From: Pinus tabuliformis
Lineage: Eukaryota; Streptophyta; Pinopsida; Pinales; Pinaceae
Length of the DNA stretch: 64,000 nucleotides
Assembly: GCA_031772625.1 (NCBI GenBank)
Contig: CM062814.1
Location: 822,934,757 to 822,998,756 of the forward strand
Direction of reading: 5' to 3'
Shown here: piece after piece, positions 23,640 through 35,649 of the stretch
Numbering within the stretch: position 1 is the stretch's first letter
Layout of the letters: each line of letters opens with the position of its first letter
Notes under the pieces: model-generated
Told to the model about the DNA's origin: nothing
Databases searched by the model: none
Seen by the model: only the letters and a program-made list of their open reading frames with translations
Translations under genes and position numbers: made by a program

Positions 23640-24838
23640 TGGTAATTCCAGCCAATGCATTACAAGATATGGTCGGATTCATTTCTTCTTTATCTAGGCT
23701 TTGTTCTTGGAGTATATCCTCTTCTTTTGACCTTTTTTGCTCCTTTTCTTCTTCCTCTTCGCAATCTATGTAGAATAATTTCTTCTCAGCACACTTATGA
23801 CCTTTAGTGTATTTGCTATCACAACTGTAACAAAGCCCTTTTGCTCTTTTTTCTTCCAATTGTTGTGGTGTCAGCCTTATAGGTTGTGGAAGAATAGGGG
23901 CAACAACACTTCCATCTTTATAGTTGTGAGTGGTATGCTTCCTGGTTGCCATAATTTTGCTTTCCATTTTTCTTGCTAACCTGAATGCCTTCTCTAATGA
24001 ATCAGGTTCCCAAAGGCGAACATCATGTTGGATATTATCCTTTAAAGATGCTATGAACACATCAATCCTATGCTCCTCTGGAATATTTTTTACCCTTATG
24101 TTCAATTTTTGGAACTCCTCAATGTGCTCCATTATTGAACCCTTTTGTTTGAGACTTATCAATTGGCTAAAAAAAAGTGTTGCTTTTTGTATCCTCATAA
24201 TGTGCTGTCAATTCTTCCGTAAAAATTTCCCAAGTGATAATTTGTTTACGAGAGTAAAGCCATTGATACCACACAAACTGATTTGGTTCCAAATATAAAG
24301 TTGCAATACGTACCTTTTGTGTGTTTTGCACATTATTGAGATCAAAAAATTGCTCCATCTGTAATATCCATGTTGTGGGATCCTTACCATCAAACTCCCC
24401 CATATCGATTTTTGGAATATGGTGGGTCTTCGATCCCACATTAGAGTTTATGAAATCATGATTAACATTTCTTTTGTTCGCATCATGAGTTTCCTTTACA
24501 ACCTTTTCACCATTAGTAAGTATTTCTTGTAGAAAATTTGTCAAATCTGTCTTCAAATCTGCCATGTCTGTTTTCAAATCTGTCTTCAAATCTGCCATGT
24601 CTCTCTTCAAATCTGTCTTCAAATCTATCTTCAAATCGTCCATCTTAGCTTCCATGACCTTTATCTTAGATTCCATGCCATTTATCTTAGCTTCTGTTAG
24701 CTTTTGTGAGCGTGACATTTGTTGCACTTGTTCTTGTAATTTTGATATGTCATGTAGCATTTCTTCCTCTTCTTCATGAGTCATGCTAGGGCTTTTAGGT
24801 TGTTTACTAGGTGTTTGCATTTTCTTTCCTCGGGGCAT
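23640..24838 (-). pseudogene. B gag
   Basis: It starts MPRGKKMQTPSKQ at 24838 on the minus strand. A heptad-like coiled-coil stretch with repeated 'DLKTDLK' units (about residues 70-95) comes first. The gag core follows, with 'KIDMGEFDGKDPTTWILQME', 'VRIATLYLEPNQFVWYQWL' and, further on, 'FRLARKMESKIMATRK'. Near 23.83-23.79 kb the knuckle-like 'CYSCDSKYTKGHKC' is present. The repeated DLKTDLK units come from a short internal tandem repeat around 24.54-24.64 kb. Fossil. Confidence 0.87.
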
Positions 24839-25500
24839 CCGTTACTAATAATAATGCTCTACTATGCCCTTTGAATTCCTTCAAAATAAATTTTCAAACC
24901 AATCTTAAGCAAAAATTTAAAAGAATCTACACACCTTTTTTTTTTCACTTTGTAGGAGCTTGATATTGCCTCTGATGTATCTCTATAAGTTTGGATCATC
25001 CAATTCTAAAATTATGACCTGTAGTAGCCCTCTATGTCCTCTTTCCAACGCCACCAGTCTAATCCCAATTGGATTCTCCAAGGAAGAGTTATGTCAAATC
25101 TCCCACAATGACATGATTATAGACCAATTCAGTAGAGCGAACTTATATGACATGCCACGTGTCCTTGTTTCAACCTTTGGCTATGAAAAATATATACAAG
25201 AAACTAAAATCCATCCTCTTTCTGTACCTTCTTACGAAATTTCAATCCGATGCTCAGAGAGAAAGTTATGACGATTTTCCCCAGGTCACATGTTTGGAAT
25301 GAAATTCAGGAGTCTGCAAAAAGACCAACTTCCTCAGCTCATATCTCCGCAAATATAGTGCAAAAAGATCTGAAACTCGGACCCGAGATTCAGTGTGATT
25401 TCTTCTCAAATGGGTTTTTTTTTAGCTTCTGAAATGTCACAAAAAAAAGTTATAGCGAAAATGCCACGATGACCTGTTTGGAGTAGCGAAACCCTAGAAT

Positions 25501-25517
25501 CCAAAGCTCTGATACCA
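25501..25517 (-). promoter_or_regulatory. Primer-binding site of B
   Basis: On the minus strand it reads TGGTATCAGAGCTTTGG, with the full 12-base initiator-Met complement, two bases inside the 5' LTR. Confidence 0.92.
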
Positions 25518-25519
25518 AA

Positions 25520-25851
25520 TGTTATGAAACCAACTCAAGAAAAGATAGAAAATATAGATCAACGCCTTAGAATTCAGCCTCTTCGAGGGGGAAACCTCCT
25601 TTACATTACATAAATGAACAATTCTTCGATGATTCAAATGACAAAACCTCCTTTCTATATATAGGAGTCTAAGGAGTCACAGTATAACCCAGCCGACCTA
25701 ACAATAATAATATAAAGCCACAAAAATAACAATAGAGGGATTCTATGGGCACAGTAATAACAATATGGGGATAATAGGGGCACAACAATATTAATAAGGG
25801 ATGCAACTAAAATATTAATGGGGTAATCACTAGTATTATAGGGACCCAACA
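25520..25851 (-). repeat. 5' LTR of B
   Basis: 332 bp, nearly identical to 19958-20290 and followed by target duplication TATAT. The near identity marks this as the most recent insertion in the nest. Confidence 0.94.
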
Positions 25852-25856
25852 TATAT

Positions 25857-26460
25857 TTTGCAGTTAACCATATTAGTCAAGCAATGGTTAAGCCTATCAA
25901 ACTCTATTGGGAAGTAGCTAAACATGTGTTGAGATACCTCAGGCACACCACTCAGTTTGGTCTTTGGTACAAACAAGCAGAGGGAGTGAAGCTGCAAGGC
26001 TTTACATATGCAGATTGGGCAGGGAGTCCGTCAGACAGGAAGAGCACATGAAGGGGAATCTTTAGTATTGGGTCAATAATAGTTTCTTGGTACAACAGAA
26101 AGTAAAGATGAGTTGCACTCAGTTCAGAAGAAGCGGAGTGCATGGCTGCTAGTCAAGCAACTTGTGAATCCATATGGATGAGAAATATCCTTGTTGGGTT
26201 ATTTGGTTAGTAGATGTATCCTACGGTGATTTACTGTGACAATTAGAGTTGTATCAAACTCTCTAAGAATCCAGTTTTTCATGATCGGTCCAAGCATATC
26301 GACATCCAGTGTCACCATCTACGATATTGTGTGCAGAGTAGAATCATGTTGCTGGAGTACATTCCTAGATAGGAACATGATACATACATCTTGACGAAGG
26401 TGTTGTCAAGAGGCAGATTTGAGTTCCATAGATGTAGGATTGGGGTATCTGATAATCCCT
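25857..26460 (+). pseudogene. C RNase H, after the B insertion
   Basis: The translation picks up Copia C-terminal blocks: 'VLRYLR' near 25.93 kb, 'GLWYKQAEGVKLQGFTYADW' at 25.96-26.02 kb, 'AGSPSDRKST' and 'GIFSIGSIIVSWYN' next, then 'EAECMAASQATCESIWMR' near 26.14 kb and 'PVFHDRSKHIDIQCHHLRY' near 26.3 kb. It matches Copia RNase H and directly continues C's reverse transcriptase. Broken fossil. Confidence 0.87.
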
Positions 26461-26467
26461 TTCTTGT

Positions 26468-26477
26468 TGAGAGGGAG
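26468..26477 (+). promoter_or_regulatory. Polypurine tract of C
   Basis: The purine run 'tgagagggag' lies directly before the 3' LTR. The same tract with the same flank occurs before the LTR start in remnant E near 44.55 kb. Confidence 0.8.
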
Positions 26478-27335
26478 TGGTTAAAATGCAACAAGAAAAT
26501 CCTAATTTAATTTTGTCCTTGAATTAAATTAGGAATAAAATTGTAATTCCACACAAAAAGGCAACTTGTATGAGTTAACTAAGTTAATTTAACTTAGTTG
26601 GCTCAGTTAATTCAAGTTGAGGGTCTAACTTGAGTCACGTGGAGTGTCTCCTACTTTATAGGAGCCCTGGTTGAGTTTATTTTGAGTTGCAATTAAGTAA
26701 TTCAGTTTAACCAAGTTAAATTCAGTTAGACTAGTTCCAACTGATGGAGGAACTAGTAGGAGCTCAGACAGTGGAGTGCTACTTCATGTGTTCAACCAGT
26801 TAACTGATGATTCACTCATAAATAACTCATGCATGTCAGATCTTAGAGTTACCCAGTTGAGATTGGAGTTCAAGGGTAGTGTGCTATCAATTATATAATC
26901 ATATGAATTGTATAGGTGGTGCATGCAATCATAGGAAGGCCTATGAGGATTGCACAATTCATATTGAGGAATTTCCCTAATTAATAGGGGGTTAATTCCC
27001 AAGGAAAAAACTCAAGGAAATAGGGACTTGGGCAAACGAAACATTGGTTAAGTATTGGCATAGGCTTGTCTAGGAAGTTGTGAGAGAGATAGAGATAATG
27101 CAGAGGTTAATTAGGCTTGAGAAAATCATTGTAATCTTATCATATTTTCTGACTAACGCAATACAACTAGCAGGGGCTTTTAGTTGTGTCTTTCCCTAGG
27201 AAATAATTGTGTAATGTATTGATTTAATTATTTCTCTAGTATGATTCATGATTTCACGATCATTTAATTGTTTCCACTGATGAGTAGAGTAGATTCAAGT
27301 CTACTATTTTAGTACATTAATATGTGTAGAAATTC
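26478..27335 (+). repeat. 3' LTR of Copia element C
   Basis: It begins TGGTTAAAATG and aligns with 2270-3391 apart from the tandem duplication found only in the 5' copy. Similarity fades at about 27335. Divergence is roughly 11% by eye. Confidence 0.87.
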
Positions 27336-30300
27336 CTTATAGATTAAAACTTCGGGCTCATATCCATAGAATATCCAAAAAAAAAATGATATCCCAACCA
27401 AGAAGGAATCTACCGAAACCAGTTCGATCAAAACCCAAAAACAAAAGTTCCCTATTTACACCAGCATGGTCAATCATCATGAATGGTCAGACAGTTGAGG
27501 TAAGTAGCATGAATTTGTTCAGGTTCAAGACAGGAATGGCTGGTAAATTTCATGTGAATCTCATAAATAATGCCACACAGTGCATGAATTTCATCCTTAA
27601 ATTTTTCCAACTATTTCTCCAAAGAACCAATATGTTCCCATGCCTTTCCACCATCAACTTTTTTCTGATACATTTTAACCTGGAGATTATAAATTTTTGT
27701 GCTGATGGAAAAATGAGCATTCCTTCAATGATCACATACAATTGAACCAGGGGAGCTAGAGTCCTTTGAGCTTGTGTTGAGGATGCCAAAGAATTGATTG
27801 CTTCTCTTCTAAAGCAATGAACTACAAAAATCACCTGAAGAAAACTCAAGGAATCCTACTGTTCCTTAACCAGAAACCCCTGAAGGAAAATAGGAGAACC
27901 CAAAATTATCCCCAGATACCCATAGGAGAAGGCAAACCACGGAGGGAAATGGATCACCTACTCCAAACAACTTCCAAATAGAGGTGACGGGGATAATTGC
28001 AAAGGAGTGAATAAGGAAGCAAAAGCTAACAAAAACTATGCCTAGGAGGTGAATTTCTAGAAGAGACCAAATGAACTAAGGAGGAATAAACTAGAGCGAA
28101 GAACCTGAGCCCTTGTTGTCTATACGAGAGGTGATTTTACAAAGGAAAATTGCTTGCAATTGGAATAATTCACGTGATGAAGAGTTCCAACCCGCTACAG
28201 CTCCGTGAGGGATTGAACTAGAAAAAAGACTTTAAGAGCCCATCACCCCAGACCCCTAATGCCAGACAACCAATAACAAACCATGAAACTAGAATGAAAT
28301 TTCCATCCATAAACTACTCAAATTTATCCATAGTTCTTCCCTGGATCTGCACTTGAACCATTAATTAATCATGATGACGATTAGTTTTCCAAGAGCTTGC
28401 AATCAACACCACCTCGCCTAGATGGACATATTCCCCGATGTTTATCTTAGTGGTAATTCTAATCTAGAGTAGAGCAGGGATGTCCAACACGCTTGCTAAA
28501 CTAGTTCCACTCTATGTCATCAAATCAAAGAACCTGTGATAACTGCTTTACGCAAGGGAAGGAGAATTAAATATCATTTCATGATACATATTCTCCAGAG
28601 TTTCCACACAAACCTTATGTGCTCGCTCTTGGCTTCGTAATTTGAAATATTTCCTCATGATTCAAAAATTAAGGAGGGTTGATACAGGGATATAAATCCA
28701 CGGGGAGGACTAGGACACAATATAGTGTCAGAAACCAATTAGTGGTGCGACATAAAAGTACACAAATTTGAATACCATGGGAAAGGATAGGGGAATGAAA
28801 TGAGGAGATCAGGGGTTCATGAAAACTAGACAAAGGGATAAATTATATGAGAAAAAATGTGTCATTAGCATAATAAAATCACCATAGGAGAAGGGGAAAC
28901 AATCACAACTCAAGGGATCATATTAGGGAATGACAAAAGGATTAATATTTCCATTTAATTCCAACTTCCCTTCATCCAAAAGGCGGGCTTTGTTATCTTG
29001 CAGATCAACACTCGAATTAAGTGTACAAAGAATGTGGAATAAATAAGAGAAAGAGAAAGACCTAAGAATTTCTTTTATACATTGGATCAGAATGCGCAAC
29101 CCATTGTATTTTGGAGGTTATTTAGATTCAAAATACAAATTACCAAAAAGGAATCGCCCAGGATGCATATTTCTTTAAGGCTTCTATTATGAGCTAAAAC
29201 AAGACCCATGTACAACCATACATTTCATCTTGGTTGTTTGATGTGGGTCCCAAACCCCAAGAGAACTTGTCTTCTATTATACCGTATGGATTGAGTAATA
29301 TCCCTCTTGCTCCTACCACCCCTCGGATCTTTGTCTATTTTCGACTTTGACAGGCTTATTAATTGGGACAAGTCCTTGCAATGGTCTGAATGACTTTTCC
29401 TGAGGCCTTTGTGGAGCATTCTTACTCTACCTATCATATACTCTTTTTTGAAGCAAATATTTATAATATAATCACATGAAGAAAGGATCATCGTGGTGCT
29501 CATCCTCCCCCAAACTCTCTCTAATTAAGTCATTGAAAAATTTTGTACTCTCATCTGCATTGAAGATTGGACGGTTTCAAAAGAGCTGGAAGAATTCTAA
29601 GCATACAAACAACAAATATAGGACTGCAAAAAACATCACAATATGTGTTAATTTCAACCACCCTTCCTCGTTAGAATCCAATTTCCCTCTATTCATTGAA
29701 AATAATGATCCAACTTCAATCCAAGCACCTTCACTGATCAAAACTTAGTGCCCAAACCTCCAACCTTGTAAATTTTTTCTATTGTTTTGAATTTATGTTA
29801 TGCTTCCATGACCTGCAGAATTTCTATAGCTTCACTCTAGTATCTTGTTATAAGACATATCGATGTTACTTATGAATACATAGATGAGCCACATTCTCAT
29901 GATAATGATCTGCTTTTTTAAATCCCTTCCTTGTTTAGGAGCTAGCGCCTTTATAGCCATTTTTCATGATGACTGAGTTGGAACCTTGAGCCATTTATTT
30001 CTTTTTGGAATTCGGATGGAGGGTTGTAAGCTTACATACCCATATGGCTCTTCTATCAAATTTCATAAACTCTTCTCAACGCCTTGAGTTGAATTGTATC
30101 CTACACCCTTGCTATCTCACATAATGTGAGGTTTCTCTTGGACTTCCATGGATTCACTTTCTTAGTTTCCTCATCCTGTAGATGGTGCATTGCTTACTGA
30201 GTCCCTTCCATGAGCACAACAATGTTTTACCATCTATCTAAGAGATTTAACTTTTCTGAGTCCCAAACTGACATAGGGTTAAACCCACTAGGAGCAGACT

Positions 30301-30766
30301 CAACTCCTAAACTTGAAATTGGGCATTAGCTAAACCCACATGGGTCGCAGGTAATTTTATTAACATTATAACTTTATGTAGGATTTCAAATTGTTGTTAT
30401 AGAGGGTTTTGGGGCCAAACCTTGACCTAGAAGAGTTGTATACAAAAATTGGGACAAAACCAAAAAAGGAGGAGAGTGAATTAAGATTGTGAAGAAAGGG
30501 CCTTAATGACCGACCCTGTTCTAGATATTGTTTTAGGATGTAGTGGTAGGATAAGCACATGGATCTCATGTAATTAATTATTGTTTTAATTAAATTATAA
30601 ATTAATTCTCGTAATCATAACTTCTATTTTTAATTCAAATATTAATTTAATTAATAATTCTAATATATTTCCTACACTTGTAAAAATTAAATTTTGGTAT
30701 TGGATTAAGGCATCATTAATAGATTTAAAAAATAAAATAAAATAGTACAATGTTGATTACCTAATA
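27336..30766. other. 3.4 kb with no supported gene
   Basis: Open frames here are short (99 codons or fewer on the minus strand near 27.55-27.85 kb and 29.2-29.5 kb; 119 on the plus strand at 27386-27745) and show no motif I recognise. From about 30.56 kb the sequence becomes very AT-rich ('taattaattattgttttaatt'), resembling the AT-rich stretch at 39.8-40.07 kb. It may be part of the 5' LTR of element F, but I could not align the two. Confidence 0.5.
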
Positions 30767-30780
30767 GTGGTTAATTATGT
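30767..30780 (+). repeat. 14-bp target-site duplication (left)
   Basis: GTGGTTAATTATGT here recurs exactly at 35099-35112. Together they bracket a 4.3-kb insertion. Confidence 0.8.
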
Positions 30781-33700
30781 TCCCCAAGAAGGGTATGCAA
30801 CAATAGTTTGCTCGACTGATCATGATGTGCAACAATCATAAGAAATGGAGCCAGGTTTCCTACGCCTGGCAACCTACATGGCACACCTGCTACCACCATC
30901 CCAATTCAAAGCATAACATAAAATGTATGCTCTAAGATGAATTCATGCAAAAGAAGGTGGGCTACTTATGGATTCGTAGATCTCACACTACTTGAATCAA
31001 GCAAACATTCATGGCTCTACAAAAACGATTACACCACTATCATTTTAGGAAGATGAGAATATTTTTCTAGATCATTTAATGAAAATTATGGCAAGTTCTT
31101 GAAGCCTTTAAATCATGGTGTTTTCTCCCTGGGTCTTGTAACATACAAGCGAAGGCTTGAGCCTGCAATCACTATGCAATCCCTGGCATTCACACTTGCC
31201 ATCAGCCTTCTAGGATCTCGACTTTCATTAATCATCTGAGTGTCTCCTCTACAAGGATCTTTGGCACTCAAGTTCAGTCTTCTCCTTCAGTCCCATTGAA
31301 ATTCATTTACGGATTGGCTCCTTTTCATGATCTTTGTTTTTTCTTTGTTTTGGAATTTTAGATCCTGCCTTTTTGTCCCCCTTCTAGGATCTTTTTTTTT
31401 TTGCAGGTTTCCTTACGTCAACCTCCTCACCATTTTAATTCTCTCACTATGCTTTTAGTTGTAGAGAATTGCTTCTCTCTGGTCTAATTTTACCAACTCT
31501 GCTTTTCCCTCTCATGAAGTGCCTTTCTGGCTCCCATATCTCTCACTCAATCATGGTTCGACATCACACTGCCATCTTTATCGTGACTTGACATGGGAGC
31601 AGACTAAATCATACCGCCTCCTTGCATGCCACCCGAGCTTAGTAGTTTGCAGGAGCTGAGATGGACCGTTATCAACATATCATTCCAAAGGTCGTGCAGT
31701 GATATATTTTTTACATTAAAGAGAAGGTTTGGCATGCTAGAACAAACGTGTTAGATCATCATGTGAAGATATTTACTTACGAAATGATTCACAACACTGG
31801 GAATTCCACCATATAAAGGATCTCTACATACACGAAGAATATCAACCTATATTGTCATATCAAGACACTCATGGGTTAGGTCCTGTTGAGGCCTCGAAAA
31901 TCGTTGCCACAACATTGGGGATAACCACCCAGTCCAAACCTTAAAATAACTCCTTTTCCATTTGGGATAGTGGCTCCAACTGGTTCAATTAGGTGCAGTT
32001 ACCTTCTCCCAACCACTATCAACTTTTAATATGTATTCAATTGCTAATAGCTAGGGCCATCAGATCAATTCTTTGAGCTGATCAGGCAAGAAGAATGATC
32101 CTTAAGTTGTTTTTTGGAACAACCAAACCAATCTAAAGTTTTGACTCAAAAGAGGACTTCTATAAATGTAGAATTAATCTAAATGCAAACTAATTCTAAA
32201 ATGCAAGAAAAAGGAACTAAATCCTAATCCTATCTCAATTAGGCAGATATAGATCTAACCCAACCGAGAGCAAGATATTTAATTGATTTGGGATTTAAAT
32301 ATGTTTGGATTATAATGAATATTAAGCTAACGAAATATCTCAATTAACTGACATTATGAATACCAAAACATATTCTATATAGAGACCTCTTAACTGAAAT
32401 AATCAACCAATAACACTTAGGAAGTAGTTCACAAAATGATATGATTTTTAAATCAATAATTCAAATGATTAAACAAGAATATGAGGAAATAGTTTACAAC
32501 ATATCATTATTTGTTAAATCAGTATTAAAAGACAGATTTTTGAGTAAATAGTTACTCAGAAATCAGAATTCAACACATAAGAAAGGAGATAAATAATAAC
32601 ATATGATCGAGAAAAATTACTCTTACAATAGTGCACAAATATCAATAAAATAACACATTCCCGCCATTATAAAATGAAACTAATATTTAAAACAATAGTA
32701 TTAAAAATTCTAATTTATTGAATGAATTTCTCTGGCTCTGGTGTGTAACAGTGTTTTACAATGCTTTGAATCTATGCTTTTAAAACTAGAGTTGTAATAG
32801 TAAAAACTTTGCCCATCAAAACACAATTCAGAGTGCAAAAGAAAAATCCTCAATAATCCCTCGGATCTAAGTTTTCTCCTCTAACCTACAACTCTAAATC
32901 TTTATGCAATAGTGCCTTCAAGAATTTGTGAATTGCAGAGAACGGTAGAAATACCATTTAATCAGCAGTATGAAAAGATAATTTCACTGTTTATTTATGA
33001 ACAAAATAGGAGCATAAAGATATAAATACCAGATGCACGTTGCTCAGCTCATAAAAGAAACAACAACAGTTTATTCCTTCTCACGAAGATAATTTCAGGA
33101 GTACGGAAGTACAACTTCTGGAAATTCTTTATGAAAATTCCTAAACAATGTTCCAGTCGTTCTATTGAGAAAAGTGTGAAAGTACAATAGTGAGAGCTTT
33201 CGTAAGCCTTTCTTCATAAAATGTTGGACCTTTATTTCATACAACGAGTAAGATTAAATAGCAGAAAGCAACTGAATCTATTGTGTAGAGAGTTGAGGGC
33301 ATTTAAACAGATCCCTTTAACAACGCTTAAAGGAAAACAGTGTTTTAGTAGAACTTTCTGAAAGTGATTTGTTGTCTTCATGAGCTTCGTTTGTTCTATC
33401 AAATTCTTTGGATGTTTGTCCATCTGTTTGAACTGATCCGCCACTTATCAGCACAAGTGTCTTCCTCTATCATGAACCTAAACAAGAAAAACAGGAATCG
33501 ATAAGCTGGAAATAAATGAAACTGATAAGCAAGTTTTATTTGAAACAAATCACTTTTGCGGGAAATCAAGAAAAATGTAGAGTTGTAATAAATTTTGAAC
33601 ACAACCATCATGGAGAGTCATGCAGAGTGAGGTCTGTGGTAAGACAAGTCATGCTTTTATGGTTTTATCGCAAAATCGCAATCGCTTTTAGACCGGGGGT

Positions 33701-35098
33701 TGAATTATCATCATATTTCAAGCAAGGAGAATCCCTATTGAAATAGATGAAAATTTGAATAAGACCAAATCGCAATCGGAATGGGTAGAGGAGGAATGGC
33801 TTAAGGTCTGTGACTTTTGCAATTGCGCGAACGCGAGAATTTATGGATTTCATTGTCTAATCCCGTCGGGTCCGGATATATCGCAATAACAGAGCGATAC
33901 AACACCAACAGTCTTGAAAGATTTGTGATTTACGATATGCGAGATGCTGTAAGGGATGATGTCACTATGATGTGGCAAATGGCTTAGGCTTGATCGCATA
34001 TCGCAATCACTTTTAGCAGGAGTCTTTGGAACAAGCGGTATGGCTAAAAGAACTGCGATAGTCGCGAATGCGATATATTTATGAATCGAAATATAATTTT
34101 TATTGGGTCTAGGGCTTATCGCAAAATCACAATTGACATGTGAAAGGGTTAAGGCTACGATTCTTGTGATTGCGCGGACATAGGGGATTTATGAAGTGGA
34201 GTGAATAATCTGTCGGGTCCGGGGCTTTATCACAATCACAATCGGAATGAGGCAAGACCCTTTGGTAACTATGATACCTCCGAATGCGGGGTTTTATGGT
34301 ATGGATTTTATAATCCTATCGGGTCCGGGGTTTATCGCATAGCACAATATGTGGTGTAACTCCAACACTCTACCATACCCTGCATTGCATATCCCATAAT
34401 AAATCAACCCTTGTGAATCCTTAAAAATCCGTTTTATTTTGTTTTTTAATCAAATAACCCATAATGTTTAATACTTAAGCCTAAGTATAGTTTGTGTCTT
34501 GGGGGCTATTTAATTTGGTTTTTTGGACAATCAAAGACTTTTCTAAAATTGAAGGGTCCCTATTTTAATATAATAAATTTCATAGGAAATTTATAATATA
34601 TTAAAATGGGGGTTGTTGAACAGTACAACATGTCCTTGTTGACAGGGCTAACACCCAGAAAGAGCTCATCAATTGCATGTAATAAATCATGGACTAAATG
34701 GACAAACCTATAGAACAAATTGGATAACATGGATGACAAACTCAAGCAAATTTTAACTACCACTTTGCCTCCATCCTCCACAGGAGAGGACACTCCCTCT
34801 CTAGCTTATGCGCAACACTCGATGGAATGACATTTCTCTTTGTTCAGTCGATGTTTTTCTACTTGTTTCAAAATGTATTTTTGTCCCTTGGTATATGTAA
34901 ATTTGTCTACGTAGATCCTTATTTCTAGTTTAGATTCTCGGACCCACAAGTCAAAAACAATGCGAGCAATATCAAAATTTTGCTTGCTTTCTATTGGTCT
35001 AGCCTCCCCAATGGCAGACCAAACTAGTGCACCTATGTTGTAATCAAGTTTTTTCTCACAGTCATATAAATTAAATCCTTTGATCTTACAAAAAAAAG
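30781..35098 (+). mobile_element. 4.3-kb LINE-like retroposed insertion without recognisable coding
   Basis: It is flanked by a perfect 14-bp direct repeat, the length typical of target-primed reverse transcription by LINEs. The right end is 'atataaattaaatcctttg...acaaaaaaag', meaning a polyadenylation-like 'ataaattaa' about 25 bases before an A-rich tail. That puts the element on the plus strand. No endonuclease or reverse-transcriptase motif is visible, and open frames are 77 codons or fewer. It could be a decayed LINE, a non-autonomous relative, or a retroposed transcript. The inside contains a degenerate repeat array (33.64-34.35 kb) and a pyrimidine-rich 'ttttttttgcag' near 31.4 kb. Confidence 0.55.
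33640..34350 (+). repeat. Degenerate tandem array, about 105-120-bp unit
   Basis: The phrase 'tcgggtccgggg' or a close variant recurs at about 33866, 34104, 34213 and 34319 (spacings about 238, 109 and 106). Each is followed by 'ttatcgca' or a variant and most by 'aatc(g/a)caat'. Between them recur 'gattgcgcg', 'gaatgcg' and 'tttatgaa'. Earlier, weaker units appear near 33.66 and 33.76 kb. The CG-containing units stand out from the AT-rich surroundings. It lies wholly within the 4.3-kb insertion. Confidence 0.7.
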
Positions 35099-35649
35099 GT
35101 GGTTAATTATGTAAAGGCTAATTTATTAATCAATATTTATCTAGGTTTAATTAAATTTAATAAAAACTTGATTGATATTATAAGATTAATACCAATTTAT
35201 TAAGTGAAATTTGATGTTGGGAAGACATGCAAGGGTGGATAAAGATACATCATAGTGCTCGCTTAGCAAGCGACGAGAGACGTTTAGTAGACCCATGAGT
35301 ACCTGCTCAATATTACTAATGCTCATTTATGAGCATAAGTAAAGGAAAGCTTCCACCTATGATTTTGTAAACATGTGTATGACAAGTACTAATTTGCACT
35401 AATGAGTATTATGTATCATGCAAATAATTGATCAGTTCCAAATGGTGAGGATACAAGGGAATTGAGGCTGAAAAGAGTCATCACAAGGACCACCTTCTCC
35501 AGAAACCCCATTACCATCACTAGAGTTAACTCTTATCTCGTGCTCCCTAGAGGCAATTAATGAAACATTAAGAGGGTGCCAAACAATTGAGGTGGAGATA
35601 GAGCACACTCCCTCTTGAGTAGGTAACCTTGAAGGATTGAGGGACTGTG

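Larger units (their letters stand above)
19958..25851 (-). mobile_element. Ty3/Gypsy chromovirus B, youngest insertion
   Basis: 5.9 kb on the minus strand, flanked by target duplication TATAT (19953-19957 and 25852-25856). Its two short LTRs (333 and 332 bp) differ at only about six positions plus one length change, roughly 2%. The coding order is gag, protease, RT, RNase H, integrase and a clear chromodomain. The short LTRs and chromodomain suggest a Reina-like chromovirus, though the clade is tentative. It is the best-preserved element here, with long stretches of open sequence, but has several breaks. Insertion is recent compared with its neighbours, but absolute age depends on a substitution rate that cannot be set from this window. 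Confidence 0.95.
2270..27335 (+). mobile_element. Ty1/Copia LTR retrotransposon C, hosting nested Gypsy insertions
   Basis: A Copia-order element on the plus strand. In order it has a 5' LTR, a primer site, gag, zinc knuckle, aspartic protease, integrase, reverse transcriptase, RNase H, a purine tract and a 3' LTR. Its own sequence occupies 2270-4137, 17235-19957 and 25852-27335. The gaps are filled by the A1/A2 nest and by element B. With the nested elements removed it is about 6 kb, normal for a plant Copia element. The two LTRs differ by roughly 11% by eye, making C the oldest layer of this nest. It is broken in many places. The right LTR can be followed to about 27335, and no target duplication could be confirmed. 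Confidence 0.9.

Noticed and set aside
24540-24660. Short tandem repeat that could look like a CRISPR-type array
   Set aside because: The 'aaatctgtcttc' units encode the repeated DLKTDLK coiled-coil segment in the gag of B. There are no spacers.
25501-25519. tRNA-like sequence
   Set aside because: It is a primer-binding site next to an LTR, not a tRNA gene. No cloverleaf is present.
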